Shown here: positions 36,848 through 48,135 of the stretch, one piece after another
How the letters are laid out: each line of letters begins with the position of its first letter
Numbering within the stretch: position 1 is the first letter of the stretch
Source of the DNA: Antitrichia curtipendula
Taxonomy: Eukaryota; Streptophyta; Bryopsida; Hypnales; Leucodontaceae
NCBI GenBank assembly: GCA_951230915.1
Contig: OX579639.1
Location: 9,362,001 to 9,426,000 of the forward strand
Direction of reading: 5' to 3'
Length of the DNA: 64,000 nucleotides
Translations under genes and position numbers: made by a program
The notes under the pieces: generated by a model
What the model saw: the letters and a program-made list of their open reading frames with translations, nothing else
What the model was told of the DNA's origin: nothing
Databases searched by the model: none

Positions 36848-37898
36848 GATAATCTACTCTGAAAGCAATCAAGACATAGATGTACATTTTTCTTTCTTCA
36901 ATGTACCAACAATGTGCAATCCAAGAGGTGGTGACTTTATTTCAACTTCAAAAATTGTAGATGCCAATTCTATTTTCCTTCCTATGAAAATTGACTGAAA
37001 ATTGTTTCAACGGAAGTTAAGCTCCCCCCCAAAACGCAATCAGCTCTGAAATGGTTGCTCGAAGAACCGTCCCAGATCTATCACTCTTGTGAGTAAAGAA
37101 TCTGCTTCAGCACACCAGAATCGAAGGTAGTTTTCTCCTTTCGATTTTCACTCTTCCCAAAGTGTGATTGCAATGGTTCTCCGTCTCTCTCCCGGTCCTC
37201 GAAGTTGCTGATTTCTTAAGAGGAGCAACATGGTATGATCGAATGCAACGTGAATTATACCAAATGCAATTCGTCACTTTCGTGCTCTGATTGAATAGAT
37301 GCTCGCTGTTGCATGCACTTCTCTTCGAAGTCTCCTTGGAGCCCTATCACTGAAGTATGATGGTCGGAAAGGTTTGACTCATTTGTACTATAGTGGAGAT
37401 ATCCAGTATGCTATCTGATTTCTGCAAGCATTTTTTGAATAGAATTGGCAATTTCCTACTGCCGAAAATGAGATCCACAAGCGGGCTTCCTTTAATATCT
37501 GTAACTGATATAGATCTAGGTTTAGTACAGTATGCCATTTTTGCCTAGTTACTGCAATTTCCTTGGAAGCTTTCGAGATCCCCACAGACCAAAATTTTGA
37601 ACTCTGTCTCAGGGTCCTCCTTCGCTTTGGAGCAAGGCAAGTAGGGTTTGTGAGAAGGCTAGAACGGTTGCTATGCAATGCATAGGGTTTAGGCTTCGGC
37701 TTGGTCCACTGTTGGACCTCAGAATCGTATTTTTCTGCTTCCATCTGTCCTGCATAGGGTTTAGTAATTGTTTTGTAAATAGGGGTCCTTACTGATTGAT
37801 ATCATGGACCTACAGTTTTCATAAGGACACGAGAGTCCTCTATACTTTGCATAAAGCCTTCCACAGTTACCCCGTAGATTGGCAGGTTCACCGAAAGT
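36848..37898. other. Gene-like flank upstream of the F-box pseudogene
   Basis: From about 37020 the composition is gene-like and probably holds the former promoter and leader of the F-box sequence. No protein motif was recognised, and reading frames on both strands are interrupted. Confidence 0.4.
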
Positions 37899-39309
37899 TT
37901 GGAATGTTGTTTGTTTTCGCAGGCATTAGAACGAGGAGCTTGCCGCATGGAAATCTCCGCGAAGAAAATCCTAGATGGAAAGCGTGACTATCTTCGAGTA
38001 GCACGCACATTGCAAGACAAGCTGGATGGGCTGATCACATCGGGAGCCACGGATCTCGGGAATCAAACAAAAAATTTGTTAGATGAATTGGACCTTGTTC
38101 TGGCCAACAAAGCCACCCATCGATATGATGAGATTTCCATTTGCACACATTCATGCTGCGAACATGAGCAGGTCATGAACCCTGCCCTCTGGAGCACGCT
38201 GCCAATGGAGCTTGTGCAGCGCGTGTTTGCGAAGCTGCCGTTTCAAATCCCTTTCCAAGGAATGGCAGTTGAGCTTGGAATCTTCCTCTTCGGAGTTCAC
38301 CCTAGCATTGAAAGAGTCCTCTCCCGGGATATTGGCACGAGTCACTTGGGGGGGGGAGAATCCAATTTTCTGCTGCATGTTTTGGATGGGAGAAACAATA
38401 GGTGGCATGAATCGCATGTCTGTGTTGCAGATGGCCCTGTAAACTGCAGGTGCAGCGTTGGTTTCACGTTTTTTCAAATTACTTCAATCTTGAACTTTTG
38501 TTTGCCATTTTTGGTAGAACATTCTAGTCTTTCCTATGGCATTTTCGGGTGACTTCAACATTCTCGACTCATCTTGATTATTTTTTGTGGTAAATCCTTC
38601 ATTTTTGGCTAATTGTCCCAGTCAGATGAAAGTTTACCATGATGCGGATCATTGTGGATCGCAACACATATCACTACAAGGTCATTGTAGTGAAGCATGC
38701 TCCACCGGTGGAAGCAGAAGTATACGACTCTGAGGTCAACAGTGGGCCAAGCCGAAGCCATCACTGGATCGCATTTTTGGCATTGCACACTACTGGAGTC
38801 GACGTGAACACTTCTGGAGCGCAGGTAAATTAGGTCCTTGTGCATATGACTGCCGTGACGGAAAGTATTATGGCTTCCGACAGGATCAGTTGAAGTTGAT
38901 GGGGAAGAAGGTGATTTCGTATACCCTCATGGAGAACCACCTCTTTGTACGGTACCGGAGGCCAGAATCAATTTTTATCTCAGATTATTGTGTTCCAGAG
39001 AATGCGACATCATGGGTGAAGGAGGAAACGCATAGTTGATTCCCATGGGTTTTTTGACGGATGCATGTGCGTGAGTGGACTTGCAGGATTCATGCTTGTA
39101 GTGGTTTCCTATTTGTGTTTATTCTGAAGGAAGAGGTTGGATGGCTTTATGAGGCTGACTTCCACAAGAGGCATGAATATGAATGGGTTTACGATTTGGC
39201 TACGTTTGAGTGGTGTGCACTCCCTCGGGTTCCTTGGTGGAACAATATTCAGTCACAGTCTTTATTGACAAGTGTGATGTGTGAGCTTCACTGGGATATT
39301 CAACCATAA
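37899..39309 (+). pseudogene. F-box/kelch-like protein pseudogene
   Basis: F-box proteins are substrate adaptors of SCF ubiquitin ligases. The first frame (from 37899) is open through a helical N-terminus and an F-box start, NPALWSTLPMELVQRVFAKL. The sequence then shifts frame at about 38240: the continuation RFKSLSKEWQ...SEFTLALKESSPG is in the next frame, and a second shift near 38390 returns to VLDGRNNRWHESH. Further downstream pieces, in changing frames, read RIIVDRNTYHYKVIVVKHAP (38640s), GKYYGFRQDQLKLMGKKVIS (38860s) and WLYEADFHKRHEYEWVYDLA (39150s). These fit the C-terminal kelch-type half of plant F-box proteins. With several shifts and stops it is not functional as read. Confidence 0.75.
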
Positions 39310-40640
39310 CAGGTTTTAGGTTTCCCCGTGGGATTAATTAGTACTGCGAAAAGAAACGAAACTGACTAATTCCAGTTACAAGTGCTGCATCACAAAGTAC
39401 ATCTCTCCGGTGCCAGTCGCCCAGACAATGTTCGCCCCGTAAGTCCATTTGCCTGCGTCATTGAATGAATTGCTGCAGGGCGTATGGGATGCAATAAATT
39501 TGACTGGAGGATTGAAAAACCAGGTTCCATATGCAAGAAGAAATTATGGCCAACTGAGTTGCATTGCGAAGGCCATCTCCACTGCAACGGCACCTGGATC
39601 AGCTCCTGCACCTTCGAAACAGGAGATCGGACTATTTCAGTCTTTGTTTCCAGCATTGACGACTCCAATTGGTCGTGATGCGTGGAGGTCTCCGTGAATT
39701 TTGATAATCAGGGTTTTCCATTTTCCCCAATGTGAAAGGAAGCAGTGAACGTCGTTAACTAGACCTTTGTATATATTGATGGGAAGATCGAGTATGCTAC
39801 CTCTGTTGCGAACATTCTTTTTGACATACTGATGCGGATTTGTGTGACCAAGATGTCTGTGTGGTTGCACTTTTTCAAATCTTCGTTGCAAATAAACCCT
39901 TTGTAACCTGTGCTCTTGTCATTCTACAAGCCGCGAAGCAGTGGACAGCTCCTTGAGCTTGGAGAAGGTCTGCAGCGTCCTTAACAGAGTTAAGTTCGCT
40001 GATGAGAGACTGCAGTTGATGTAAGACTTGCATCAAACTGAAGATATATTTTGGGTATGTTTTGTGCATTTGGTGAATTTTGAAACCTAAACTTTGTTCT
40101 GGAGTGGATGGAAGGCTACAATGTCCAGGCCTGGAACTGGGGCAACTGTAGAAGTCATGCATACGTAAGCCATGCTGGCCTTGAATCAAATGCGGAAGTG
40201 GGCAATGCGCACCTAATTCTTGCGTTGTACTTGCAGGTCCCTTTGTTACAGAAGTCCTCGGTCCCTCAAAATCTAGAACCAGCTCACCTTTTTTCAGCCA
40301 AACTTCAATTGGATTGAAATTCCTTCCATGAACCTCGTGAGAAATATTTCTGTCATCTGTAGTTCTGTACCACTGTAAAGGACACACAATCCACTATTTT
40401 TTTAAATATGTTATGAATGCAAAGAGTGGCATGTAAGCACAGATGATGACAGACTCCTTTCGGAGCAAATGGAGGAACACAATGTTGAGTTATCACATTA
40501 ATGTGTGCAGGATCTCACGCAGGAGGACTGTCAGCTGTGGGCATGAAGCATATGAAGTCCTTCCAATGATTCGAGGAGAGTCGCCGGTTAGTTCATTGTT
40601 AGCCGGTGTCTTTGAGAAAATTAGCAGTTAGAGTGTGAAA
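39310..40640. other. Coding-like remnants, not recognised
   Basis: Composition stays gene-like. A + frame at 39484-39678 has regular cysteines and aromatic residues (CNKFDW, then PGSICKK, LWPTELHCEG, CNGTWISSCTF), suggestive of a disulphide-rich extracellular domain. A + frame at 40108-40317 (MEGYNVQAWNWGNC) and a minus frame of 170 codons (39875-40387) overlap it. No family could be assigned; degraded gene fragments are the likeliest reading. Confidence 0.3.
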
Positions 40641-42634
40641 ATGGAAGATCCAAAACTAGGTAAAAAATTGGTAGAACCGGGAACCAACTGTTGTTAAAAA
40701 ATGAAAAGGTGGATATGTAATCATTGCTTTCATGAAATTGTTAGATATTAGCCTCTTGCCATTTTGAATTGTGATTGCTAGTGGTGGGTATGTTCTTGGA
40801 CAAGGTAGGTATTGCTTTGAAGTTGGTTGTGGCAGCGAACCCTCGCTCTGTTGTCCATGTTTGCTTGATGTAATGAAATTTGGACTTTAGTTTCAAAACC
40901 TTGCATGTCTTTGAAAGAAGAGGATTGTAGCCTTCGTAAATTTGAGGTTGAAGGAAACTAGATGGTGAGACTTTGATAAGGAGAGGAATGGTACAACTAG
41001 TGCTCTTGGGAAAAAACCCGACTCCTTCTCCAAAGAGGAGGCAAATTACTAGGGAACTCCGAAAACTTTCCAAATGTTGATTTGTTCTTGACATGCACAC
41101 TTAAGTTGGCTAGTTTTTGACTTCAAAGAAGAATTGGAATTAATTACATGGATGTAGAAGGTGTAAAATCCAATATAGGCATTGCAGGCTAGGATGAGCT
41201 AACCCCTTATTCATCCCAAAAGAAAACATTGAAATTTTTTATTTGTCACACATGATAAAACTTGAAAATTTGAATTCATATTTGCAATCAGAGGTCCAAA
41301 TTAGTTAGGAGAGGTGTAGTAGATAAATTAATTAAGCACAAAATTGTTTTTTTGTTTTTTTTACATGCACCCCTGGAATGACTTTGTGGGGGAGAGTGAG
41401 GGGGGTCAATTCACCCACACGACATTGCAAGCATTCTTGATGAAGGTTGTCTTCAATAAGGTAGTGTGCTCTAAAAGCATCCATCTTCTTCAAACCGCAT
41501 TTATTTTTAGGTGGAGAATAGAGATGGAGTGATCCTTAAATGGACCACTCACTATAAGAAAACCATGTTTTAGGTGATGTTTAATATAGCAATCGATGTC
41601 AAAGGGAACGGATTTTAGGTGACGTCGAATATAACAACCTTTGTTTTTATGTTAGCAATGATGTAACCTAAAACACGGTTGGACGTCATTGTTAACATAA
41701 AAACAAGGGTTGTTATATTCGACGTCATCTAAAATCCGTTCCTTTAGACATCAAAAATGTGTGGTTTCTTATAGTGACTTTAGCGTGCAATTGAATGCAT
41801 CAAGGATTCAAGAAAAATTAAATTATTTTTCTATTGCAAGAGCCAATCATTGTCTTTGATTTCTGCACATCTCTTTACAAGTTGCAAGTGGACGGATCTT
41901 GAAAGACCTACGTTCATAAATAGGTGCCTATACCTTGAATCTTTGAAAATTTATAAGTAATTCAAAACTGCTTGGAAAAATACAAAACCACTTGTGTTAG
42001 GTTCCACATCTATTCTTCTTTCTCTGAAAAATGATCTAAAAATATTTTTGTTTATGGAAGACTATGAGAAAGGCAGGCCAGCCCTTAAATGGTTGCTTTA
42101 AGAACATATTACCTTAACTGTATGGTGGATTTTTCTTGGGCAGGCAGGGTAAGCTTAGTTGTAGGAAGGAAAGCCCTTTCATTATTGATATTTGATAACT
42201 TGCTGGTGGAACTGCGTGGAAGAGTAACTTTACATTTTTTCACAATGGAGTTGGGGTTGTCATTCAAATTGTTGCTGAAAAATATAATTGAAATCTCCTC
42301 TCTTAAGGGCTGTCCAGACCTGGCGTTAGCGGTCAAACTTGAGGTCTCTAGCAAGACAAAAAGTTATTGGTCATTCGCACTTAAGTTAGTATGGAAATGC
42401 TAACCAGGATCCTCACTGTGCGACACATTGAACTGATGAGAAGCAAGTGTGTCGAGTGCTGTAAGACGTGTGAATTCTTGGATTCGGCAAGGAGGAGGTA
42501 CTGTACATCGACAAATATCACGGCTTCTAGAAGTGGTGAGTTCTTCCTGCATGGCTTGCATGGTATATAGTTCTATCATATGCTGCATGACTTTGAATGT
42601 AATTGTTGATACGCATTGTCTTCTTTTGTGACAG
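40641..42634. other. Intergenic DNA around a CACTA MITE
   Basis: Apart from the CACTA element at 41550-41776, no gene or repeat was recognised. The 104-codon + frame at 42089-42403 shows no motif. Confidence 0.4.
41550..41776. mobile_element. CACTA foldback MITE, 227 bp
   Basis: The ends are CACTATAAGAAAACCATG and, read inward, CACTATAAGAAACCACAC, with the trinucleotide ACT on both sides (41547-41549, 41777-41779). Beyond the termini, arms such as ATTTTAGGTGACGTCGAATA and ACAACCTTTGTTTTTATGTT pair almost perfectly with their reverse complements, so most of the element can fold into one long hairpin. Confidence 0.93.
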
Positions 42635-44401
42635 GAAGGATTTCGACATGCAACATTTCAGAAATGGTCGCCCTGAAGGTCCCAAGTTGCCACCGCAACC
42701 TCTTGAAGGTAAGCACAAAGCCCTTTTTGCCGAATATTGGAAACAATGAGAACGATCGCTACAATGCTACACACATAGAAAGTCATGCTCCTGCTATACG
42801 TTCCTGTATACAGTTTTAGATCGACCACAGACACAGCATCCTACTGCACCGGCTAGTCTTTTCTTCATGAACGGTATATATGCCTTCATTTTTGCTATTA
42901 TTTCTATCTTCCTTGAAGCTTTAGTTAAGAACGTGAAATCCATGAGCGTCCTCCCTATACGTGAGTCTCCCTGTTCAATCGATTAGTACTGTCGACATGA
43001 AAAGTGAGGCTCACATTCTTGTTTTGTGTGTGCAGACAAAATTCGGGAGATCCTACATCCAGTTCTAGAAAACAACAACGTAGGCATGCCGGAGAGCAAC
43101 ACCACATCTCCAGTTCTGCAAAATAGTGCCATGACACCTTCCAAGAAATCAAGAAAGGACAGAGGTCCGAATTGGAAAGCGGACAAGCTTGCCGCATTAA
43201 TCTAAGCCAAACGAGATCGATTTGACAAAGAAGTTACTGTCGATGCACTGGACTTGATGAATTCGGAATCAACCAAATGGAGCCGGCGCATCAGTTTTCA
43301 AATCATGAGTGTTCACTTGGCTTTTCACCGTGCCTACGCAATGGACCTGCGCGCAAAAGCAAATGGAATCAGCTCATACTTGATTACAAGCGCGTTGCAG
43401 ATCGACTTCTTCGTAAGAACTGAGACAAACGGAATTGAGTACTAGAGCATGAGCGTCGCTGACAGAAAGGCCAAGGGACTCCCATGTTCTTTCCCTGAGG
43501 AGATCTTCTACGGCATCTACGCATGGCATGGCTCACGCCTGAGCATGCATCCTCTGCATTCCAAAGACTTGTTGTCTGCACACAACAACAACTACCATGA
43601 TGGCATCTCCACAAAGGCACAAACTTCAACAAACTTCGTCAGGAAGGCCTTAGCGACGAAGATATTGAAGACGCCATGGACGTTGCTGACGCAGTAGAGG
43701 ACGGATCCGAGGACACTAGCAATGCCTTCTCTCCTCTTCAAGCCGCCACCAAATTCCGATCAAAAGCAAGTGTCAGTCATGCAGTACAACGCGAGAACAC
43801 ACCACCTTCAACACGACGATTCACTTTGCTATCACCTGGTGTCACAACGTATGTTTTCAGCTTTAGCGACACTTCCAACAAGTCCGTGTTGATGAGTGCA
43901 GGAAACACGGGTGTCTGTCAGAAATACTTGTCAAGACACACTGTAATTGCCGCGGCTACCAAGGCTACTGGAATTGTCATGGCAAATCAATTGAAAGACA
44001 TGGCTGATTCAACTCGGGAGCTTGAGCAATCAAAAATCAAACTGCAACTCAAACTATTTGTTGAACAAATGGACTATCAAAAAGAGAGAGACTACCGACT
44101 CCAAGACATTGCCGGACTTGCAAATGACAATGCCAGGTTGGCTATATTGAAGCAAGCAGAAGTTGTACAATGCCTTACGAATCTATCAGTTCTTATGTCT
44201 ACAAGAACAAGACACGGACATACAAGTACGTCGGAGAAGGACCTCACATCAAAATCAGCCCCACCCAACTCTATACATGTAGTGCCTGAAATTGACACTG
44301 TGCCAGTGGTAAATGCCAGTGCCATCATGAGAACTTCCAGTAGTCGAGGCAAAAGTCTAGTGTCTTTGGCAGATGCAGATGTCGACGTCGATGTTGACTA
44401 G
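42635..44401 (+). pseudogene. Trihelix/Myb-like DNA-binding protein pseudogene
   Basis: An exon at 42635-42708 (FRNGRPEGPKLPPQPLE) joins in phase 1 across a GT-AG intron (42709-43035) to a long exon starting DKIREILHPVLE. The trihelix DNA-binding part follows: RGPNWKADKLAALI, an in-frame TAA (43203-43205), then AKRDRFDKE; after a frameshift near 43330, KSKWNQLILDYKRVADRLLR; after another, an in-frame TAG in EY*SMSVADRKAKGLPCSFP (43443-43445). A shift near 43600 leads to an open 241-codon tail (to 44401) with acidic residues and a long helix about 43985-44190. Such proteins occur both as host GT-type factors and as second proteins of PIF/Harbinger transposons. The breaks make it a pseudogene. 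Confidence 0.8.
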
Positions 44402-44715
44402 CTTCGCTACCTTCCTTCTGTATAGATGCATGCGCTCCGAAGATTCTTGTACAGATGAAGACTTCTGTCAATTTTGTGGACAACATCAAAGCGCCACAAC
44501 AATATTGTCATCATTGTATATCAGTAGTGATGATAGAAGTGCTCTGTTCCATTTCAGAAATTGTAGTTCATCCTTTCTTCCTTACATTTAGATTAGGAAA
44601 AAAAAAAATTGTGTTCTTTGTTGTAGACTCCTTTCAATGTCCATAGTGATTAGCAGACATAGCAGTGTGGTTGCCATGTTCTTGTCATCTGTGTAGCAGT
44701 TGTGACTTTTGTGAT
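44402..44715. other. 3' flank of the trihelix pseudogene
   Basis: Probably a former 3' UTR; it ends at the TTAA bounding copy E. Confidence 0.4.
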
Positions 44716-44719
44716 TTAA

Positions 44720-45650
44720 CCCGTAAAGGTCATAGACTATGTTTTCATCAAAATCGCTCCAAAACTGCTATTTCTAATATATTTCTAATACAAGTACCAA
44801 ATTTTAGAAAAAAAATGTTTTTGGAAAAATGGAACTGTAGGATCTTGTATCACACTAGTTTAAGATGTTGTGGAAAAAAATTCAGAAATTTTCACTGTGT
44901 GGATTGCATTTGCATTGACAAAAATCCTCTTTTTGTCCCTGCAAAAATCCAGGCAGCTGCACTACACAAAGGTCACATTGGTTTCAAAAAAAGTCCAAAA
45001 TGGTGGTTACTCTTTGGATTCATTATTCAGGCAAGTTGACTACATGCTTGAAAAATTTCAGATCATTTGAAATTGTAAAACATATAGGAAAAAATTGGTA
45101 AGTAGAAAGAGGTAGAGAATGATTCAAAATATAAATATGTTAAGAATTTAAATATGGAATTGAAAAATGTCAATTCCAACAATTGTAATGTTGTAATAAA
45201 CAATCTACACTCAATGGTTTTATTTTTTTCCAAAAATATTGAAAATTGAGTTAAATAAAGGACTTCAAAGTTTGTTTTAGAGTAGAGATTCCATAACTAC
45301 CTTCAAACTAAGACTCCTCATAACTTTCATATCAGTAATCAAAATGGAATGATTCAAAGCTTCTTGCGTATATGTAAATCTAAAGAACCAATTTCAATTT
45401 TATTTTTTCAAAGTGATTTTTAAAGAATTTTTTTCAGCTGCCTAGGCTGCCCGTTGACCAATGAAAATGACATATCATACAATAACTTTTTAACCATGTA
45501 GTCAAAAGTTATTAAAATTATTGGGCCTTAAAGCTACTCCTTGGGCACATCTTGTGTGAAAATTTCAAAGAAACACAAACAAACTACATTTGTAGTGAGC
45601 TGCCCAAAATTGCTATGTTGTCAAAAAAACAATGTTTGGTCCTTTAGGGG
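44720..45650 (-). mobile_element. TTAA-family element, copy E
   Basis: A 931-bp copy in minus orientation with TTAA on both sides (44716-44719, 45651-45654). The ends are CCCGTAAAGGTCATAG and, read inward from the right, CCCCTAAAGGACCAAAC. Its minus strand matches copy C almost throughout, for example TTGCTATGTTGTC against GCAACATAGCAA and TGCTTGAAAAATTTCAGATC against GATCTAAATTTTTTCAAGCA. Frames within it are chance. Confidence 0.9.
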
Positions 45651-45654
45651 TTAA

Positions 45655-46509
45655 AGTTTTTGAAATAAATAAAGTAAAATATTACTAGTTACATTGTTGG
45701 ACTTGAAAACTTCCAAAAAAGACCACCGTTACCGATGCTTCTCTTATAGTACACTTGGAAATGAGGACAAAAGTTGTCAAGGATCTCCTAACATCTTTAT
45801 TGAAATAGTTTTTATTCATAATATTTGAAGTACTACTAACCATGCTTAATCTTCACTACTGAATATGAAGAAGTGAAGAAGAGTACACCCACTATTAAAC
45901 ATGTAGAGTAAGGAGAAGTCAAGAAGAAAGGCATTCATGAAGACTAGACAATTGACAGAGAACAAGGAAGAAGGCATTAAAAAAACCCAACAATGACTAA
46001 AGTATGATAGAACCACCCATTGTCGACCACTTAAGCAATTTCGCATATGTTCTGGAGCAGTAGAAGGCAATATGAATTTACAGTCCTGTAGGAAGATTGA
46101 AATGATGGGCATTGCCAAGTTTTTATGATTTTTTTCCTTAAACTGAATTTACTATGAATTTTGGAAGCCAAAAGTTGGCCTCAACCCATACCCAGGATAT
46201 AGAGTCTTCCAATTTCGACCATTCCATATCTACTTTCCACTCACTGCTTCCTGCTTTCTTGCTCACTAAATCAGGACATGTATCATGACTTTATAGTGCC
46301 AACCTTGCAAAAGAGAAAAAATCACATTTCAAACTATGATTGGAATCTATACCAACCTTGGTTGGAAATAGCTGCACCCTATAGGTTGGTAATTGATGGC
46401 CGGTTGATAATGGGTGGTTCTACCATAGTAAGTAAGGTGACATACCTTAGAAGCTCAAACACCAAAAAAGTTGTTGTACAAAAAGGTGCACTCCTAGAGC
46501 CCTTTGTTT
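45655..46509. other. Intergenic DNA downstream of the Harbinger pseudogene
   Basis: No gene was recognised. On the minus strand it continues the 3' side of the Harbinger-like sequence, with only short frames. Confidence 0.4.
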
Positions 46510-48135
46510 TCATACACCCATTTCATGAACATTGTCATTTGTTGCGGACTCCAATGCATGAGCTTCTAGTACGTTGTGGACCATAGCTTCGTCATTGTAG
46601 GCCTCATAGCATAGAACAATGAAAAATTTATGCACTTGACTGTGGGACTGCCCAAAAAGCATGTTGTAGAGAATGCTACATGCCACAATCACATCGGGAA
46701 TGAAAGTAACATGTAAATTTGATTTCAGGGTGAATGCAAGAAACACTTTTACTATTTGTTGCGTTTTACTACAGTACTCATGACTTTTTTTGGAGTACTT
46801 TAAAATTAGAAAATTAATTTGAAAAAAATTTGAAAAATATGAACAATGTATACACCTCTAAGATGAAGGTTTTCACCAAAGGAAATTGATAGAAAAATTC
46901 TCTAAGTAGGAGAACTTAAAAAGCGTCAAACCTCAAGAAAATACATATCTTCATGTTTTAATTTGGAAAAAATAGTAAAAATAAGTAAATACAAAAAATA
47001 AAAAGTGGCCATTTGCAACAATTCTATGGAGATGGTCATTCACCAGAAAAAACACCAAAATAATATTTTATATGTTTCAAAATTCAAGTAGAAAGAAGCT
47101 CTTTTTGTAGACTTCCACGCCACATAAATATAACTTTTTTCAAAATCCCTCATCTGGAGAGATGTAAGTCTACTAGAAGACCATCTTGTCCAAATTTCAT
47201 CTCAAAATCATTAAAAAAAGGTACTCCTTAGTACTAAAAACCTCCAAATCTCATTTGTGACATTTAATCACTAATACTATTTTAATATTAAAATATTTTT
47301 GAAAATTATGAAAAAATTCTGTAAGGTGTATGATAGACATTAGTACCTTCTCTAGAAATCTTGAGTCATTTCGAGCAAAAATGCAAAAGTTATGGCCAAA
47401 AAACAGATCAGCACTTAGTTTGTGACAAGAAATAGTACAAGTGTTTCTTGCATTCACCCTTCAGCTGTAACTCTCGAAAAATTTGTTTTTAAAGGAAAAA
47501 TGCATTTTCCACAACTCTGTGGCCTTTTGATACAAGGTAGATCTTCTCAGCATGTGTGAATCATTAGTAGAACCAGGCATGCCAATAAACAAGCCAAGAA
47601 ATCTCTTTTTGCTATCCACAATTGCCTAAAAATTCATCGTATAGCCACTAGATTTGAAATAGTAATAATTACCAAGACCCAATCGGGGTTTAGAAATAGC
47701 AACGTGTGTACCGTCAATGGCACCCATAAGTCCATGCAATCCACATAGTTGCTGAAATTGCGTTTTAGTTTTTTTGAGAGAATCACCGCATGGCCATGAG
47801 ATTTCAGCCCTCATGACATCATTTATCATATGGACAACGTCTCGCAGCAACAGTGAAACAAAGCTTCATCCCACCAAAAACATTTCACTACAAATTAAGA
47901 GACTAGTACCATGAATTAGTTTAAAAAGAGTACAAGCAACTCTAACGACAACGGGGATGGCAAGTTGGTACTTTGTGTCCCTGCATTGCACACTGGGTCT
48001 AAGAATTTCGGCCAACAAGAAGACATCAGCCTTACTGAGGCGAAACATTTTCATCCAACGGTCATCATTGTATTGGTAAGAAGAAACCTTGAGAACCATG
48101 TCATGGATCATGGTTTCACCCAATATTCCAAATCC
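46510..48135 (-). pseudogene. PIF/Harbinger transposase pseudogene, interrupted by a TIR element
   Basis: Reading the minus strand from about 48135, one frame gives a Harbinger N-terminal region (NDDRWMKMFRLSKADVF, then VACTLFKLIHGTSLLICSEMF), an in-frame TGA (47866-47868), VVHMINDVMRAEISWP, and the DDE-type core GAIDGTHVAISKPR. After an in-frame TAG (47626-47628) it continues AIVDSKKRFLGLFIGMPGST and NDSHMLRRSTLYQKAT. About 50-70 residues, including the third-acidic-residue region, seem deleted before VVENAFFL, and a TAA follows. A 732-bp TIR element (46728-47459) then splits the gene; beyond it the frame resumes at LKSNLHVTFIPDVI and ACSILYNMLFGQSH. The order and motifs are diagnostic of the DDE_Tnp_4 family. 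Confidence 0.88.
46728..47459. mobile_element. GCAAGAAACACTT TIR family, element 1
   Basis: The ends are GGGTGAATGCAAGAAACACT and the same text read inward from the right; the inverted repeat runs 25 of 26 bases. TTCA flanks both sides (46724-46727, 47460-47463). Removing the element with one TTCA restores the Harbinger reading FRELQLKSNLHVTF, so the insertion site is exact. The interior is AT-rich and lacks open frames. It is colinear with element 3 (55902-56615). Confidence 0.92.

Noticed and set aside
39875..40387. 170-codon minus-strand frame
   Set aside because: No motif, and overlapping + frames are equally plausible; kept only as an unrecognised coding-like region.
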